Shown: positions 13,740 through 23,172 of the stretch, in pieces
How positions within the stretch are numbered: position 1 is the stretch's first letter
Layout: each line of letters begins with the position of its first letter
From: a virus
Length of the DNA: 28,127 nt
IMG/VR virus record: IMGVR_UViG_3300025133_000485
Span: 1 to 28,127 of that record
Strand: one strand, 5' to 3'
Notes under the pieces: model-generated
Told to the model about the DNA's origin: nothing
Database searches by the model: none
What the model saw: only the letters and a program-made list of their open reading frames with translations
Made by a program: the position numbers and the translations under genes

Positions 13740-14524
13740 ACGCCCGCCAAATGGCACAGCAGATACGGCACATTCTGGCGACGGCGAATTGGCCCGAGAG
13801 CCCCGGCGACCTAGTGTTTGGTGACCGGTTGTCCTACGTTTTGGCCGGCCTCCCCGACGAGGACGAGCTCCCCGGCGGTTTCCCGTTTGTCCTGGTCAAC
13901 ATCGGCGGCGGCACCGCCGATCCCGACGACCCCAACCTCCTCGAGCAGACCTTCGACGTCCTCGCGGTGGCTGACGTCTCAGGCGGCCGCATGGGCGAGC
14001 AAGCCCTCGTCGGCGGCGCCAAGAGCTCGCTAGGGACCAGCGCCAACCGAGGCGTCCTCGAGCTCAACGACCGGGTCCGCGACGCCCTCAAGGACCTCCG
14101 CGGCACCGACGGGGCCGCTCTGCAGCTACGCGCCACCGCGGCCGGGTCTCCGACCAGGCTCGGCCGAGGGCGGCACCTGGCCATCGGCGAATCGACCTTC
14201 ACAGGATGGATCACGGCGGCGCCGAGCTACACGCACCCGACCAGGCTCGCCAAGACCGGCAACGTCTGGACCTGGACCGGCGCCCAGTGCTCGGCTCGCT
14301 TCGACTTCATTCGGTACCGTCTCGGATACGTCGACGGGACCACGCCGGCGACTTCACCAGGCGACCTCGACACGGTCGTCTACACCGGCACCGACCTCAC
14401 CACGACGATCGCAGCCGTCGCCGGTAAGACTTACTCCATCTTCGCCGACTACGGCCACCGCGGCGGGACCGCCATCGAGGGCTCCAGCGACGGCCGCGAG
14501 CTTAGTGCTTACCTAGTGACATGA
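13736..14524 (+). CDS. Tail terminator-like protein with extra C-terminal domain (262 aa)
   Basis: Residues 1-160 look like a tail-completion or terminator protein: an N-terminal helix, then GGFPFVLVNIGGGTADP, a LLEQTFDVLAVAD strand, and a helix with ANRGVLELNDRVRDALKDL, followed by RHLAIGESTFTGWI. This resembles the DUF1834/minor-tail terminator pattern of a strand pair, a long helix and a final strand. About 100 extra residues with Trp/Thr/Tyr-rich strands follow (VWTWTGAQCSARFDFIRY to TYSIFADYG), a possible Ig-like or decoration domain. It is coupled on both sides by ATGA overlaps. Confidence 0.55.
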   Translation: MNARQMAQQIRHILATANWPESPGDLVFGDRLSYVLAGLPDEDELPGGFPFVLVNIGGGTADPDDPNLLEQTFDVLAVADVSGGRMGEQALVGGAKSSLGTSANRGVLELNDRVRDALKDLRGTDGAALQLRATAAGSPTRLGRGRHLAIGESTFTGWITAAPSYTHPTRLAKTGNVWTWTGAQCSARFDFIRYRLGYVDGTTPATSPGDLDTVVYTGTDLTTTIAAVAGKTYSIFADYGHRGGTAIEGSSDGRELSAYLVT

Positions 14525-15228
14525 GCACCAACCGCGACGACATGACCTTCACCCCCCGGTTCAAAGAGCCGAGGGATTCAGGGCCACGCCGACGCGCCAG
14601 GGAAGCACGCAACCTCGAGAAGGCCAAGCGCAAGCGCACCGCGCTCATGCAGCGGCTCAAGCACGCCTCGACACTCCGTAGTCTACAGTCAGCCCGGTCG
14701 GCCAGGACGACCGCCACGATGCGAAAGGCGGCCGGTGCGGGCGCCAAGACCGCGACCCGCCTCGGAGCGAAGTCCGGGTCCAGGCTCCTCGGTCCCGTCG
14801 GTGCCGCGCTCCTCGTCATGGACGCCATCAGCATCGCCGGCTCGACAACACGCCGCGCCGAGGGAGGGGTCTCAGGCCGCCTCCTAGACGCGATGGACCA
14901 GGACGTCATCTACGGCAACATCGACGAGCTCGCCACCGGGGTCGCTCGCGGCCGTGAGAGCATAGAAGGCGACGAGGACCTCCTCAGAATCATAGGTCAA
15001 CAAGGCCGCGTCAACTCGCAGATCGGCCAACTCGGCGCCTGGTTCAAGGAGCGCGAGACCGCACGCGCCATCGGTGCAGATCTCATCGAGCGCGAGCCGA
15101 CCTTCGACCACCTGGAAAGCATCGCCGACAAGGCCATCAAGAAAAGCGCCGACGCCGTCAAGAGCGCGGCCGATGGTGCCGTCAACGCGATCCGGTCCTA
15201 CTTCGGTAAAGGGGAGCTCACCCGATGA
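14521..15228 (+). CDS. Tape-measure-region protein 1, basic with hydrophobic segment (235 aa)
   Basis: Residues 1-85 are strongly basic and helical. Residues about 87-110 are hydrophobic (SRLLGPVGAALLVMDAISIAG), enough for one membrane span. The C-terminal half is helical and ends in an amphipathic stretch (ADKAIKKSADAVKSAADGAV). It is the first of three short genes that stand where a long tape measure gene is normally found. It may be a short tape measure or a membrane-active ejected protein. It is coupled by ATGA overlaps to both neighbours, and a GGGGAG lies before the next start. Confidence 0.6.
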   Translation: MSTNRDDMTFTPRFKEPRDSGPRRRAREARNLEKAKRKRTALMQRLKHASTLRSLQSARSARTTATMRKAAGAGAKTATRLGAKSGSRLLGPVGAALLVMDAISIAGSTTRRAEGGVSGRLLDAMDQDVIYGNIDELATGVARGRESIEGDEDLLRIIGQQGRVNSQIGQLGAWFKERETARAIGADLIEREPTFDHLESIADKAIKKSADAVKSAADGAVNAIRSYFGKGELTR

Positions 15229-15770
15229 CCAAAAAGGCACGGGTACGGCTCGGGCTCGATACCAAAGCCGCCGAGGCCGACCTCCGGGACCTCGCCAAGG
15301 AAGGTGAGAAAAGCGCCGGTAAAGTCAACGACTCCCTCGGCGGCGGGTTCGGTCGTGCAGCAGCCCTCGGTGCCGTCACCGGCGCCGGGTTCGGCCTGGC
15401 GCAAAGGGCCGCCTCACGCATCGGCGGCTTCATGCCTGACGTTATCTCAGAGGCCTCGGTCGGAACCCGCGCCAACATCGACGACTTCTTCGGAGGACCT
15501 GCAGCACGGGCCGCGAGGGGCGCCCGCGAGCAGACTAAATCCGCCTACGCCGAAATCATCGGCCGCATGAAGGAGCCGACGGTCACGCCTGGCATCCGCA
15601 ACTACTACAACAACGTCAAGGACCTCCGCGAGATCACCGAGCGCGGCAACACCAAAATCGACCAGGAGCTAGGCGGTGACATCGTCGAGGACGCCTTCGA
15701 GGGCATCAAAAACACCATCACCGGCGGCTTCGACCGCATCATCGAGGCCCTTCCGATAGGGGGTAAGTGA
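15225..15770 (+). CDS. Tape-measure-region protein 2, paralog of the next gene (181 aa)
   Basis: The N-terminus (VRLGLDTKAAEADLRDLAKE) has the look of tape measure N-termini, in which a strand is followed by an AEADL-type helix. A Gly/Ala-rich hydrophobic stretch covers residues about 38-65. The segment AREQTKSAYAEIIGR with GIRNYYNNVKDL matches AREQTKAAFAYQVGR with GMRDFYNTASKI in the next gene, so the two are paralogs. The C-terminus is amphipathic. A typical tape measure is several hundred to over a thousand residues; this one is 181. Assignment to the tail lumen is inferred from position and N-terminal pattern. Confidence 0.6.
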   Translation: MTKKARVRLGLDTKAAEADLRDLAKEGEKSAGKVNDSLGGGFGRAAALGAVTGAGFGLAQRAASRIGGFMPDVISEASVGTRANIDDFFGGPAARAARGAREQTKSAYAEIIGRMKEPTVTPGIRNYYNNVKDLREITERGNTKIDQELGGDIVEDAFEGIKNTITGGFDRIIEALPIGGK

Positions 15771-16363
15771 TGGACGAGAAAGTCAACATCCCGGTCGGCG
15801 TCGACACCCGGAAAGCGAAGTCAGACCTCGCGCAACTCAACCGCGAAAAGGCCCGCACCGGCAAGCGCATCAATGCTGCAGCACGCCGCACCTCGAGGGT
15901 GGCGACCCGCGCATTCGCCTTCACCGGTGTCGCGGCCACCATCGGCAAATTCCAGAGCAACGAGTCAAGCGGTAACGTGAACCCCGTCGACGAGGCGCTC
16001 ACACCCCTCAGAGCGGCCGGCCAACAGTTCATCGACGACGGGCTAGGGTTCTCAGCGAAAGCCCGTAAATCAGCCCGTGAGCAGACTAAGGCCGCATTCG
16101 CCTACCAGGTCGGCCGGACCGGCGACACCGCCGGCATGAGAGACTTCTACAACACGGCCTCAAAGATCCAGCAGGACGTCGAAAGCGGCCGAAACCTCAT
16201 CCGTCGAGACCCGCGCTTCGTCGGTCCCGACCCGATGGCAGCGGGAAAAGCTGCCGTCAAGGGCCACCTCAAGCTATTCTTTAAGAACCTGGAAGCAGCG
16301 AACCCGATGCGGACCCTCATGAGGGGATTCGAGTACGTCGCCGAAGGCATAGCAGCGGAGTAA
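15770..16363 (+). CDS. Tape-measure-region protein 3, paralog of the previous gene (197 aa)
   Basis: The preferred start is the ATG at 15770, overlapping the previous stop (TGATG); a GTG directly before it is also possible. Residues 5-25 (VNIPVGVDTRKAKSDLAQLNR) match the start of the previous protein. A short hydrophobic stretch lies around residues 45-60. The AREQTKAAFAYQVGR and DFYNTASKI block is shared with it, and the C-terminus is a basic amphipathic helix region. Tandem duplication of the ancestor gene explains the pair. The stop is followed 3 nt later by the next tail gene. Confidence 0.6.
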   Translation: MDEKVNIPVGVDTRKAKSDLAQLNREKARTGKRINAAARRTSRVATRAFAFTGVAATIGKFQSNESSGNVNPVDEALTPLRAAGQQFIDDGLGFSAKARKSAREQTKAAFAYQVGRTGDTAGMRDFYNTASKIQQDVESGRNLIRRDPRFVGPDPMAAGKAAVKGHLKLFFKNLEAANPMRTLMRGFEYVAEGIAAE

Positions 16364-16366
16364 AAC

Positions 16367-17779
16367 ATGGCAGTCACCAATCCCTTCCAGATCACCTACA
16401 ACGGCACGGCCATCGGCGGAAGCTCCGACACCTACCAACTTCTCGGCCCCTACGTTATCGACAAGGGGTACCGCTCAATCCGCGTATTTTTCGACGTTAT
16501 CGTCGTCGCCACCAGCGCGGCCACCCTGCGAAGCCTAAGCGACACGCTCGAGACCAAGTTCCGCGAGCGGGACAAGGATCTCGAGATCAACACCGGCTCG
16601 ACGGTCTGGACTTGGACCGCCGGCACGCACTACTTCAATCCGGTCTGCACGATCTCCAAGAGTGGCAACAGCGAGACCGACCGCGGCCTCTCGCGTGCCT
16701 ACTCGGTCGTCGTCGAGGCCGAGCTCCCAAGCGACGCCTCCGGTGACAACGGGCTCCTCGAGATTCGCACCAACGTCGGATACGAGCCGAGCCGCCAAAA
16801 GACCGTCACCATCGAGGGCAGCTACACCGCCACCGAGAGCGACGACTCGACGACCAACTACACCGACAACGCCGACGCCTACATCGACACCCTACTCACG
16901 GGCATCGATGGCTCGGCGACCTGGGAGCTCCTCGAGGAGGACTACGACTTCGACAGGAACACGGCCAACACCCGCTTCCAGCGTCAATACATCGAGCTCC
17001 TTTCCAACCAGAGCTCCGGCACGCTCGACGACACCGAGATCAGGGACCACCGGGTCATATTCACCGACCTATCTCAGCACCCGGCAGACTCCCGCGAGGG
17101 CATCCACCGGCTCCGCCGGGTCGTCGGGTCCTACGAATGCGCAATCGACATCGAGCAGACCACCGACCTCTACGACGTATTCGACTCCAAAGTACGGCCA
17201 TTCATCCTCGACACATTCCGCGCCAACTTCAACCCGGCAGTATTCTGCCTCGAGGACCGGCGCATCAGCTACGACGACACAACCAAAAGGCTCTCGGCGT
17301 CGCTGCAGTTCCTGTACCAGAAGGACGGCGGCGAGGCCGTCGTCGAGATCTCGCAGAGCGTCGCATACCGCGAGCAGCGGACCATCGACTACACCCCGGT
17401 CCACAGCAGCCAGAGCGAGACAACCGCATACGCCGACCCAGGATGGGCAACCATCGAGCGCGTCTGGACGAGGACCGTCGTCGTCCTCGGTGACGAGTCA
17501 CCTCAACGGCGCATCAGCGGCACGCCGCGATACAACGAGGCCGGCGACTTCGACGTGATCGGCGGGCTCAACATCGAGGGGCGCCAAAACATAGTGGCGT
17601 CCGGGTGGAACATCGTGAGCAACACCAGCCAAGTCCAGGAGCAGTGGATCGGCGACCCGACCAACGACGAGCAACTCAAGCTCTCCTCACTCACCGAGAC
17701 CGTCGTCGAGCGCTACCACGACCAGCCAAGCGGCAGCGGCACTGGCAGCGGTGGCGGACCAATCACGCGCAGAGGGTAA
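16367..17779 (+). CDS. Tail protein, possibly distal tail (470 aa)
   Basis: This is a beta-rich tail protein of uncertain role. Residues 1-100 contain YQLLGPYVIDKGYRSIRVFF and RERDKDLEINTGSTVWTW. The middle holds repeated strand-turn units and acidic loops, and the C-terminus is a Gly/Ser linker (SGSGTGSGGGP). Internal similarity is hinted at by two segments that both read as E-V/L-P-S-D followed by strands, but I did not align them. Its place before the hub-like gene fits a distal tail protein or a domain-added tube protein. It starts 3 nt after the previous stop with no Shine-Dalgarno. Confidence 0.6.
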   Translation: MAVTNPFQITYNGTAIGGSSDTYQLLGPYVIDKGYRSIRVFFDVIVVATSAATLRSLSDTLETKFRERDKDLEINTGSTVWTWTAGTHYFNPVCTISKSGNSETDRGLSRAYSVVVEAELPSDASGDNGLLEIRTNVGYEPSRQKTVTIEGSYTATESDDSTTNYTDNADAYIDTLLTGIDGSATWELLEEDYDFDRNTANTRFQRQYIELLSNQSSGTLDDTEIRDHRVIFTDLSQHPADSREGIHRLRRVVGSYECAIDIEQTTDLYDVFDSKVRPFILDTFRANFNPAVFCLEDRRISYDDTTKRLSASLQFLYQKDGGEAVVEISQSVAYREQRTIDYTPVHSSQSETTAYADPGWATIERVWTRTVVVLGDESPQRRISGTPRYNEAGDFDVIGGLNIEGRQNIVASGWNIVSNTSQVQEQWIGDPTNDEQLKLSSLTETVVERYHDQPSGSGTGSGGGPITRRG

Positions 17780-17782
17780 CGG

Positions 17783-20029
17783 ATGGCCCTCACCAAGCCA
17801 CGCATCACCTACGACGGCGTCGAGCTCTCGGCGTCAGGCTCGGTCGCCTGGAAGTTCACCACCGGCTCACGGCCGTATATGGCCACCTTCTCGGTTTACC
17901 ACCGGGATTGGAACGGTAAGCTCAGGCCGAAAATCGGCCAGTCGGCCGACCTAGTCATCGTCGACGGCCGAGGCACGACCCTCACCGTCCAGAACCTCAC
18001 GCTGCTGCATGAGGTCCCGAGCGCCAAGCCAAAGGAGCGCAGCTTCGTGCTCGCCGACCGGCGCTGGCGGTGGCAATACACGCTCATCAGCCGCGACTAC
18101 AACGTCCCGAAAAAGACCGGCGACCGCACCGCGCAAATCAACGTCCCATTCCCGGGCTTCGTCACGACCGACCAATATGACTACAAGGGATTCTCGCTCG
18201 AGGGTGGGGACACCGTCTGGACCGCCCGAGCAGTACTCGAGGACGTACTGCAGCAGCTTCGCAACGAGGGCGACGGCTTCCCCTACACGGTCGACAGCTT
18301 CCCGATCCAGGAGCAGACCGGCGGCACCCGGAGCTTCACGCTGCAGAACGTGGTCCTGCGCGACCAGGGCGACGTCGCGCTCGCACGCCTACTCGCATAC
18401 ATCCCAGGCGCGACCGTATGGGTCGACGCCTCTGGCATCGTCCGCATCATCAATGGCGCCGATCTCGCCGCGGCGGAAAACTACTTCCAGAGCCTCCCCG
18501 GCGCAACCTGGGACGGCGAGCGAGCGGTCGTCGTCAACCGCAAGGCGCTCAGGCCCCGGAACATCGTCGTCCACTACCAGCGCGAGGTCGAAGTCCTCCT
18601 CGAGTATTCGGACAATTACGGCAGCGGCACGGTGGCGAGCCCGTCCTACTCGCGGCCCTACATCGAGAACGTGATTCAGACGGTCGACGACAAGACCACC
18701 GTCACCGAGTACGACCCGATCCTCAAGCGCCGCATCACCAAGACCGACCTGCCGCCCGGCACATGGGTCGAGTTCAAGGCATGGCTCGCGGCGATGGAAG
18801 CGGACCGCCCGCCCAACTCGGACCCGTGGACCTTCGACACGATCAAGATGCACTGGGTCAAGGGCAACCTCGACGTCGCACTCGGCGCCGGCGGCCTGGA
18901 CCTCGACACCACCGCCAATATCTCGATGAGGATTCAGGCCATCAAGCAGCACTTCCGGCAGAGCTTCCGCATCAACAGGCGGCTCATGGACCGCACGCGA
19001 GACATCCAAAACGTCTCCGCCCTGCTCCTCGACCCGTACACCGGCACCCGCGGCCCCGCCCGCGTATGGGGCCAGGCCACAATCATCCCGTCGGCTAAAG
19101 GGCTCATGGCGAGCCGCTTCAATAAGGCCAACGCTCACTACTACCGCAACGTCGACTACTTCGCACCGACGCAAGGCCAGTTCTCAGGCCGCACCATCGA
19201 GGCACCGCATGGCCCGGCCAAGGTCAACATCGTCGACCGCGACCTCGGGATCTTCCGCCTCGACTGGATCCTCTCGCCATACGGCACCGACCAGAGCTTC
19301 ATCCCGTGCATGCTCGAGGCCGAGGATGGCGAGTTCAAGGTGCCGATACGCGACCTCGCGCAACAAGACGACGAGCCTATGGGGAGCGGCGTGAGGGTCG
19401 AAGGCGGGACGAATTCCATCTTCCTCGCCGACCGCCTTAGCTACCGGGTTCTCCTCACTGTCGTACCAGGCGCACCGAACAACAAGCGGGCCTTCCACCG
19501 CGTGGAGATCTCGGCGTCCGACGTCGAAGCCTTCACCGAGGGCGACTGGCGCATCGGGTCAGGCGAGGGACCGGACCTCGAGGTCTTCGTCGCACCAACC
19601 GAGGCCACGGCACGCTTCGCCTGGCAGGACGACTCTGCAGCCGCGACGACAATCGGCGAGCTCCTCGGCATCGACAAAGACGACCCCGTCAACAGCGGCA
19701 TCGAGGGCACCGTACTCCCCGGATACACCCTGGCCAACGAGGAGCGCGAGCTATCCAGCCACTCTCGATCGGTGGCATCTGAGCTCTACGTCAACTTCGC
19801 CGACAGCATCCAGGGACGGGTCGCCACGGTCGTTCCCGATACCGGCCTCAAGCTCACCGGCAACATGAGCGGCGCCACCGTACAAGTAGCGGCGGCCCCG
19901 TCTGGTAAAGTTTCAGCCATGCACGAGTTCCCCGGCGTACAGAAGCCCATCTCGCGCCTCGCGCTCATGGGCGAGGGCGCCCGCCAAGTCGTGCTCGGAA
20001 TCGTGCGATTCTCAGGAGGTGACTCTTGA
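17783..20029 (+). CDS. Tail hub or baseplate-like protein (748 aa)
   Basis: This large protein lies between the distal-tail-like gene and the fibre. Residues 1-110 form a strand-rich domain (YMATFSVYHRDW, SADLVIVDGRGTTLTVQNLT). Around residues 195-270 the segment ALARLLAYIPGATVWVDASGIVRIING, followed by a long strand with NIVVHYQREVEVLLEY, resembles the hub fold of phage T4 gp27/gpD-type tail proteins. The C-terminal third is beta-rich. No lysozyme or peptidase motif was seen. The gene ends in TTGA overlap with the fibre gene, whose start lies within its last codons, so the two products are coupled and probably contact each other. Confidence 0.6.
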   Translation: MALTKPRITYDGVELSASGSVAWKFTTGSRPYMATFSVYHRDWNGKLRPKIGQSADLVIVDGRGTTLTVQNLTLLHEVPSAKPKERSFVLADRRWRWQYTLISRDYNVPKKTGDRTAQINVPFPGFVTTDQYDYKGFSLEGGDTVWTARAVLEDVLQQLRNEGDGFPYTVDSFPIQEQTGGTRSFTLQNVVLRDQGDVALARLLAYIPGATVWVDASGIVRIINGADLAAAENYFQSLPGATWDGERAVVVNRKALRPRNIVVHYQREVEVLLEYSDNYGSGTVASPSYSRPYIENVIQTVDDKTTVTEYDPILKRRITKTDLPPGTWVEFKAWLAAMEADRPPNSDPWTFDTIKMHWVKGNLDVALGAGGLDLDTTANISMRIQAIKQHFRQSFRINRRLMDRTRDIQNVSALLLDPYTGTRGPARVWGQATIIPSAKGLMASRFNKANAHYYRNVDYFAPTQGQFSGRTIEAPHGPAKVNIVDRDLGIFRLDWILSPYGTDQSFIPCMLEAEDGEFKVPIRDLAQQDDEPMGSGVRVEGGTNSIFLADRLSYRVLLTVVPGAPNNKRAFHRVEISASDVEAFTEGDWRIGSGEGPDLEVFVAPTEATARFAWQDDSAAATTIGELLGIDKDDPVNSGIEGTVLPGYTLANEERELSSHSRSVASELYVNFADSIQGRVATVVPDTGLKLTGNMSGATVQVAAAPSGKVSAMHEFPGVQKPISRLALMGEGARQVVLGIVRFSGGDS
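20014..20022 (+). promoter_or_regulatory. Perfect Shine-Dalgarno before a TTG start
   Basis: AGGAGGTGA at 20014-20022 is fully complementary to the usual 16S rRNA 3' end and lies 3 nt before the TTG at 20026. It sits within the 3' end of the hub gene. It fixes the start of the fibre gene and shows that the host reads a standard Shine-Dalgarno, even though many genes here have none. Confidence 0.85.
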
Positions 20030-23000
20030 GCACAGGATTCACCGACTGGCCTGACCTCGGGATCTTCCCGACGCAGGACACCCAGGACGGCGTCCCGGTC
20101 GGCATGAGAATGACGCTCATCGGCGGCCGCGTCAAAATCCGCCCCGAGCCCGGTGAGAGCGGTGCCACCAAGGTCACCGAGTACGCCCGCGAGCACGGCC
20201 TCGGCACCCTCGGCGACATCCACCCCTGGCTCTTCTGGCAGACCCAAGAGCGCGAGATGCGCGACATGGGGTCATGGTCGATGGCATGGGGCGCGGTCGT
20301 CACCGACGCAGCAGGAGTCCGCTACGGCGGCCCCGCCGGCGTCCAACCTCTCACGGTCAAGGAAGGCCACCAGGTCAACGACCCCCGATACCGGGTCCTC
20401 CTTCCGGCATGGGATAGCGTGCTCCCGTGGCAGCCCGAAGGAATGCTCTCGATGGTCATGCCGTCGACCGACGAGACCGAGCCGGGCTCAGTCATGCTCA
20501 ACGGTGACCGGCGCCTGGTCGCCGCGTGCGCAAGCGGACCAGGTCAAGCCGGCACCACCATCTGCGACATGCAGCCCGACGGCGAGCTCTGCATGGACGG
20601 AAGCCTGACCCCCGGCCTCAACGGAAGGCACGCACGGCTGCAGGGCCTGGTCCGCGTTATCGCCCTGGACCATGGCTCGGCGCCGATGCTCGGCGGATCC
20701 TGGTACAACAGCATCGCGCTCAACTACGGCGTCTCACAGCAGGAAGGCATCCTCGGCTACGGCATGATCTACGGCCGGGCGATTAACGGCGGCGGGCCAA
20801 CGACCGGAAGCACCACCGCGCAACAACCAGCCGGCGCGGGCGGCGGTCAGAACGGCCCCGACCCACCAGGGAGAGACAACAACGGCTTCGCATCAGGCAC
20901 GGGCGGCTCACCAGGCAGCGACGCCCCGGGCGGCTCAAACTCAGGTTACCAGCGATCGGTCGCCGACTTCGGGCAATTCATCTCGAAGGCGCAAGGCGGC
21001 CACGCGGTCGGCTTCATGGCGCACGAGGCGTCAGGCCCTATCGTCTTCGGATGCGGCAAGCACCGCGTCGGGATCGACAAAGACGGCCACCCGATGACGT
21101 CGGCGCACATCTCGACCAACGGCTACTTCTACAAAAACGCGAGCGAGGACGGGCCGCTCTACTTCTCCAACGAGGAGTACCCCGAGGAGCTCGACGAGCA
21201 CGCTAACGAGACAAAGGTCCACCTCTCATGGGATAAGGAAACGAGCCACGCCTTCGTCGGTGGCGCCCGTCGAGGCGTGTGGCGATGGTGGACAACCGTC
21301 CCCTACGTCCGCCCGACCACTGGACGGCCGCCGACCGCCGCCACGCCAAGCACGCCAGGCACGCCGAGTCGGCCGACCACACCGGGCTCACCCGGTGCGC
21401 CCGGCGTGCCGGGCACGCCGTCGACGCCGGGACGACCTACCACCCCAGGGGCGCCTGGCAGACCTGGCAGCCCTACCGGGCCATCCGTGCCAGGGACCCC
21501 GGGCGGGCCCGTCGCGCCCGACGACATCCCGAACCCGGCGAAGCCGAAACCCTACGCCCCTGCGACGCCCAACAACACCGTCGGAAGGCGTCCAGGCCGC
21601 GCCGTAACGCCCGCAAGGCCACGCGGCCCCGTCATGCCGGCCGACATCCCGAAGCCCGCAAAACCGCCTAACGCGCCGCCAGGGCGACCCGTCACCTACC
21701 CGGAAGGGACCACGCGCAACCAGCCGATCGTCCCGGTCGCGCCTGGCAACTCATACTTCATCGGCCGCGGCTTCGACAATCAGAGCTTCAGCGACAACTT
21801 CGACATCAATCCCCCCGACGGGTCGGACTATAACGGCATCAGACCCGCCGGCGTAGTCCAGCAGGTCGGCGGCGCCGCCGGCGGCGGTGAGGACGTCGGG
21901 CTCTTCTCGATCTTCCACCCGCACAGCACGGGCTTCGCGGCGATCGCTCTACGGCCTCAACTCTGGATCAAGGGCGCACCCAACTTCGAGCACAACCCGC
22001 TCCTCGGCTCCGCCATGTATCGCAGCGAGGAGCAGACCAGGCCAACGGTTCTCACGATCCGGGCATGGGGCGCACAGAGCGAGAGCGGTGACTGGAAGTA
22101 CGCTAAAACCCCGGTGTCGTCTCGCGCCCGAGGCGGCACCGCCGACGGCGGCATCCTCGTCGCGCCGGCCGAGTTCGAGATGGAGGACTACCTCGGCATC
22201 AACAGCAACGCCGACACCGACAACCCGACCGCGAGCACCTACGCGATGCTGGCGCCCAACGTCTCGCTCGCCTTCGGCAACCCCGCAACCAGCGGTGGGC
22301 CGACGGTCGGGTCGAAACTCATCTACCAGGAGACGGCAGCCGGCGACCTCATATTCTCGGAAGTCACCGACGTCGCGGGAAGCCTGACCGAGATCATCAA
22401 GGTATCGGTCGACGGCGACGGCGCCGGATACACCGAGCTCGAGGGTACCGGAGCTCTCAAAGTGCCCGGCGGCTCGACCGACGAGCGGCCAACCACGCCG
22501 GCGGCGGCGATGGTCCGCTACAACTCGACCGACAAAGCATTCGAGTATTACGACGGGACAACATGGAACAGCCTGACGCCGGGCGGCGGCGGTGGCGGCG
22601 GAGTTACTTCGGTCAACGGCCACACCGGCGTCGTGGTCCTCGACCCCGACGACCTCAACGACGCATCGACGTCCCACAAGTTCGTCACCTCGGACGACAT
22701 CACCAACCTTAGCAACCTAAGCGGGACCAACACGGGCGACGAGCCGACCGCCACCACCGGCGCCGAAGGTGTCGTCGAGCTCGCAACCACCGCCGAGGCC
22801 GAAGCAGGTAGCGCGACCGACCGCGCATTAACCCCGGCCTCGGTCGCGGGTCTGATGAAGCTCTTGCCCAAGGCGTTCGGATCCTTCGACCCGAAGACCT
22901 CACCCGTCATCAAGGCCAACCACTTCAACCTCGGCGGCACGCTCACCCGCAACGGCACCGGCGACTACACGCTCACCTACGACACCGCCCTCGCCGACGC

Positions 23001-23172
23001 CAACTACACCGTCACCATGAGTTGCTCGGACAACACCGGCACCGCGTTTGCGTGGGGAGTGGCACAGAAAACAACAACAACCTTACGGGTCTTCATCCGT
23101 CTCCCGACAGGCGCGGCAAGCGACGCCGCCGAGCTCGTCCACATCGTAGTCCATCAAAATCTAGCGCCATGA
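20026..23172 (+). CDS. Tail fibre with collagen-like tract (1048 aa)
   Basis: This is the probable receptor-binding fibre. Residues 1-130 form the attachment region. About 430-575 are proline-rich: from 441 to 498 every third residue is Pro (20 in a row), with Gly following 11 of them, a collagen-like X-Pro-Gly register. Glycine is not at every third position, so a triple helix may be interrupted. About residues 853-925 carry a classic fibre motif: a Gly-rich turn, then VTSVNGHTGVVVLDPDDL, then GAEGVVELATTAEAEAG and ALTPASVAGL. A beta-rich C-terminus ends in LVHIVVHQNLAP. The TTG start is supported by the Shine-Dalgarno at 20014-20022. It is coupled to the next gene by an ATGA overlap. Confidence 0.85.
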   Translation: MSTGFTDWPDLGIFPTQDTQDGVPVGMRMTLIGGRVKIRPEPGESGATKVTEYAREHGLGTLGDIHPWLFWQTQEREMRDMGSWSMAWGAVVTDAAGVRYGGPAGVQPLTVKEGHQVNDPRYRVLLPAWDSVLPWQPEGMLSMVMPSTDETEPGSVMLNGDRRLVAACASGPGQAGTTICDMQPDGELCMDGSLTPGLNGRHARLQGLVRVIALDHGSAPMLGGSWYNSIALNYGVSQQEGILGYGMIYGRAINGGGPTTGSTTAQQPAGAGGGQNGPDPPGRDNNGFASGTGGSPGSDAPGGSNSGYQRSVADFGQFISKAQGGHAVGFMAHEASGPIVFGCGKHRVGIDKDGHPMTSAHISTNGYFYKNASEDGPLYFSNEEYPEELDEHANETKVHLSWDKETSHAFVGGARRGVWRWWTTVPYVRPTTGRPPTAATPSTPGTPSRPTTPGSPGAPGVPGTPSTPGRPTTPGAPGRPGSPTGPSVPGTPGGPVAPDDIPNPAKPKPYAPATPNNTVGRRPGRAVTPARPRGPVMPADIPKPAKPPNAPPGRPVTYPEGTTRNQPIVPVAPGNSYFIGRGFDNQSFSDNFDINPPDGSDYNGIRPAGVVQQVGGAAGGGEDVGLFSIFHPHSTGFAAIALRPQLWIKGAPNFEHNPLLGSAMYRSEEQTRPTVLTIRAWGAQSESGDWKYAKTPVSSRARGGTADGGILVAPAEFEMEDYLGINSNADTDNPTASTYAMLAPNVSLAFGNPATSGGPTVGSKLIYQETAAGDLIFSEVTDVAGSLTEIIKVSVDGDGAGYTELEGTGALKVPGGSTDERPTTPAAAMVRYNSTDKAFEYYDGTTWNSLTPGGGGGGGVTSVNGHTGVVVLDPDDLNDASTSHKFVTSDDITNLSNLSGTNTGDEPTATTGAEGVVELATTAEAEAGSATDRALTPASVAGLMKLLPKAFGSFDPKTSPVIKANHFNLGGTLTRNGTGDYTLTYDTALADANYTVTMSCSDNTGTAFAWGVAQKTTTTLRVFIRLPTGAASDAAELVHIVVHQNLAP
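21340..21519 (+). repeat. Collagen-like triplet coding tract (residues 439-498)
   Basis: Twenty consecutive triplets end in Pro; eleven begin with Gly. The coding DNA is C-rich at codon starts (CCN) with 9-nt near-repeats, which could let the tract change length by slippage or recombination. There are 11 X-Pro-Gly sites, the kind of site that collagen prolyl 4-hydroxylase recognises. Confidence 0.85.
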
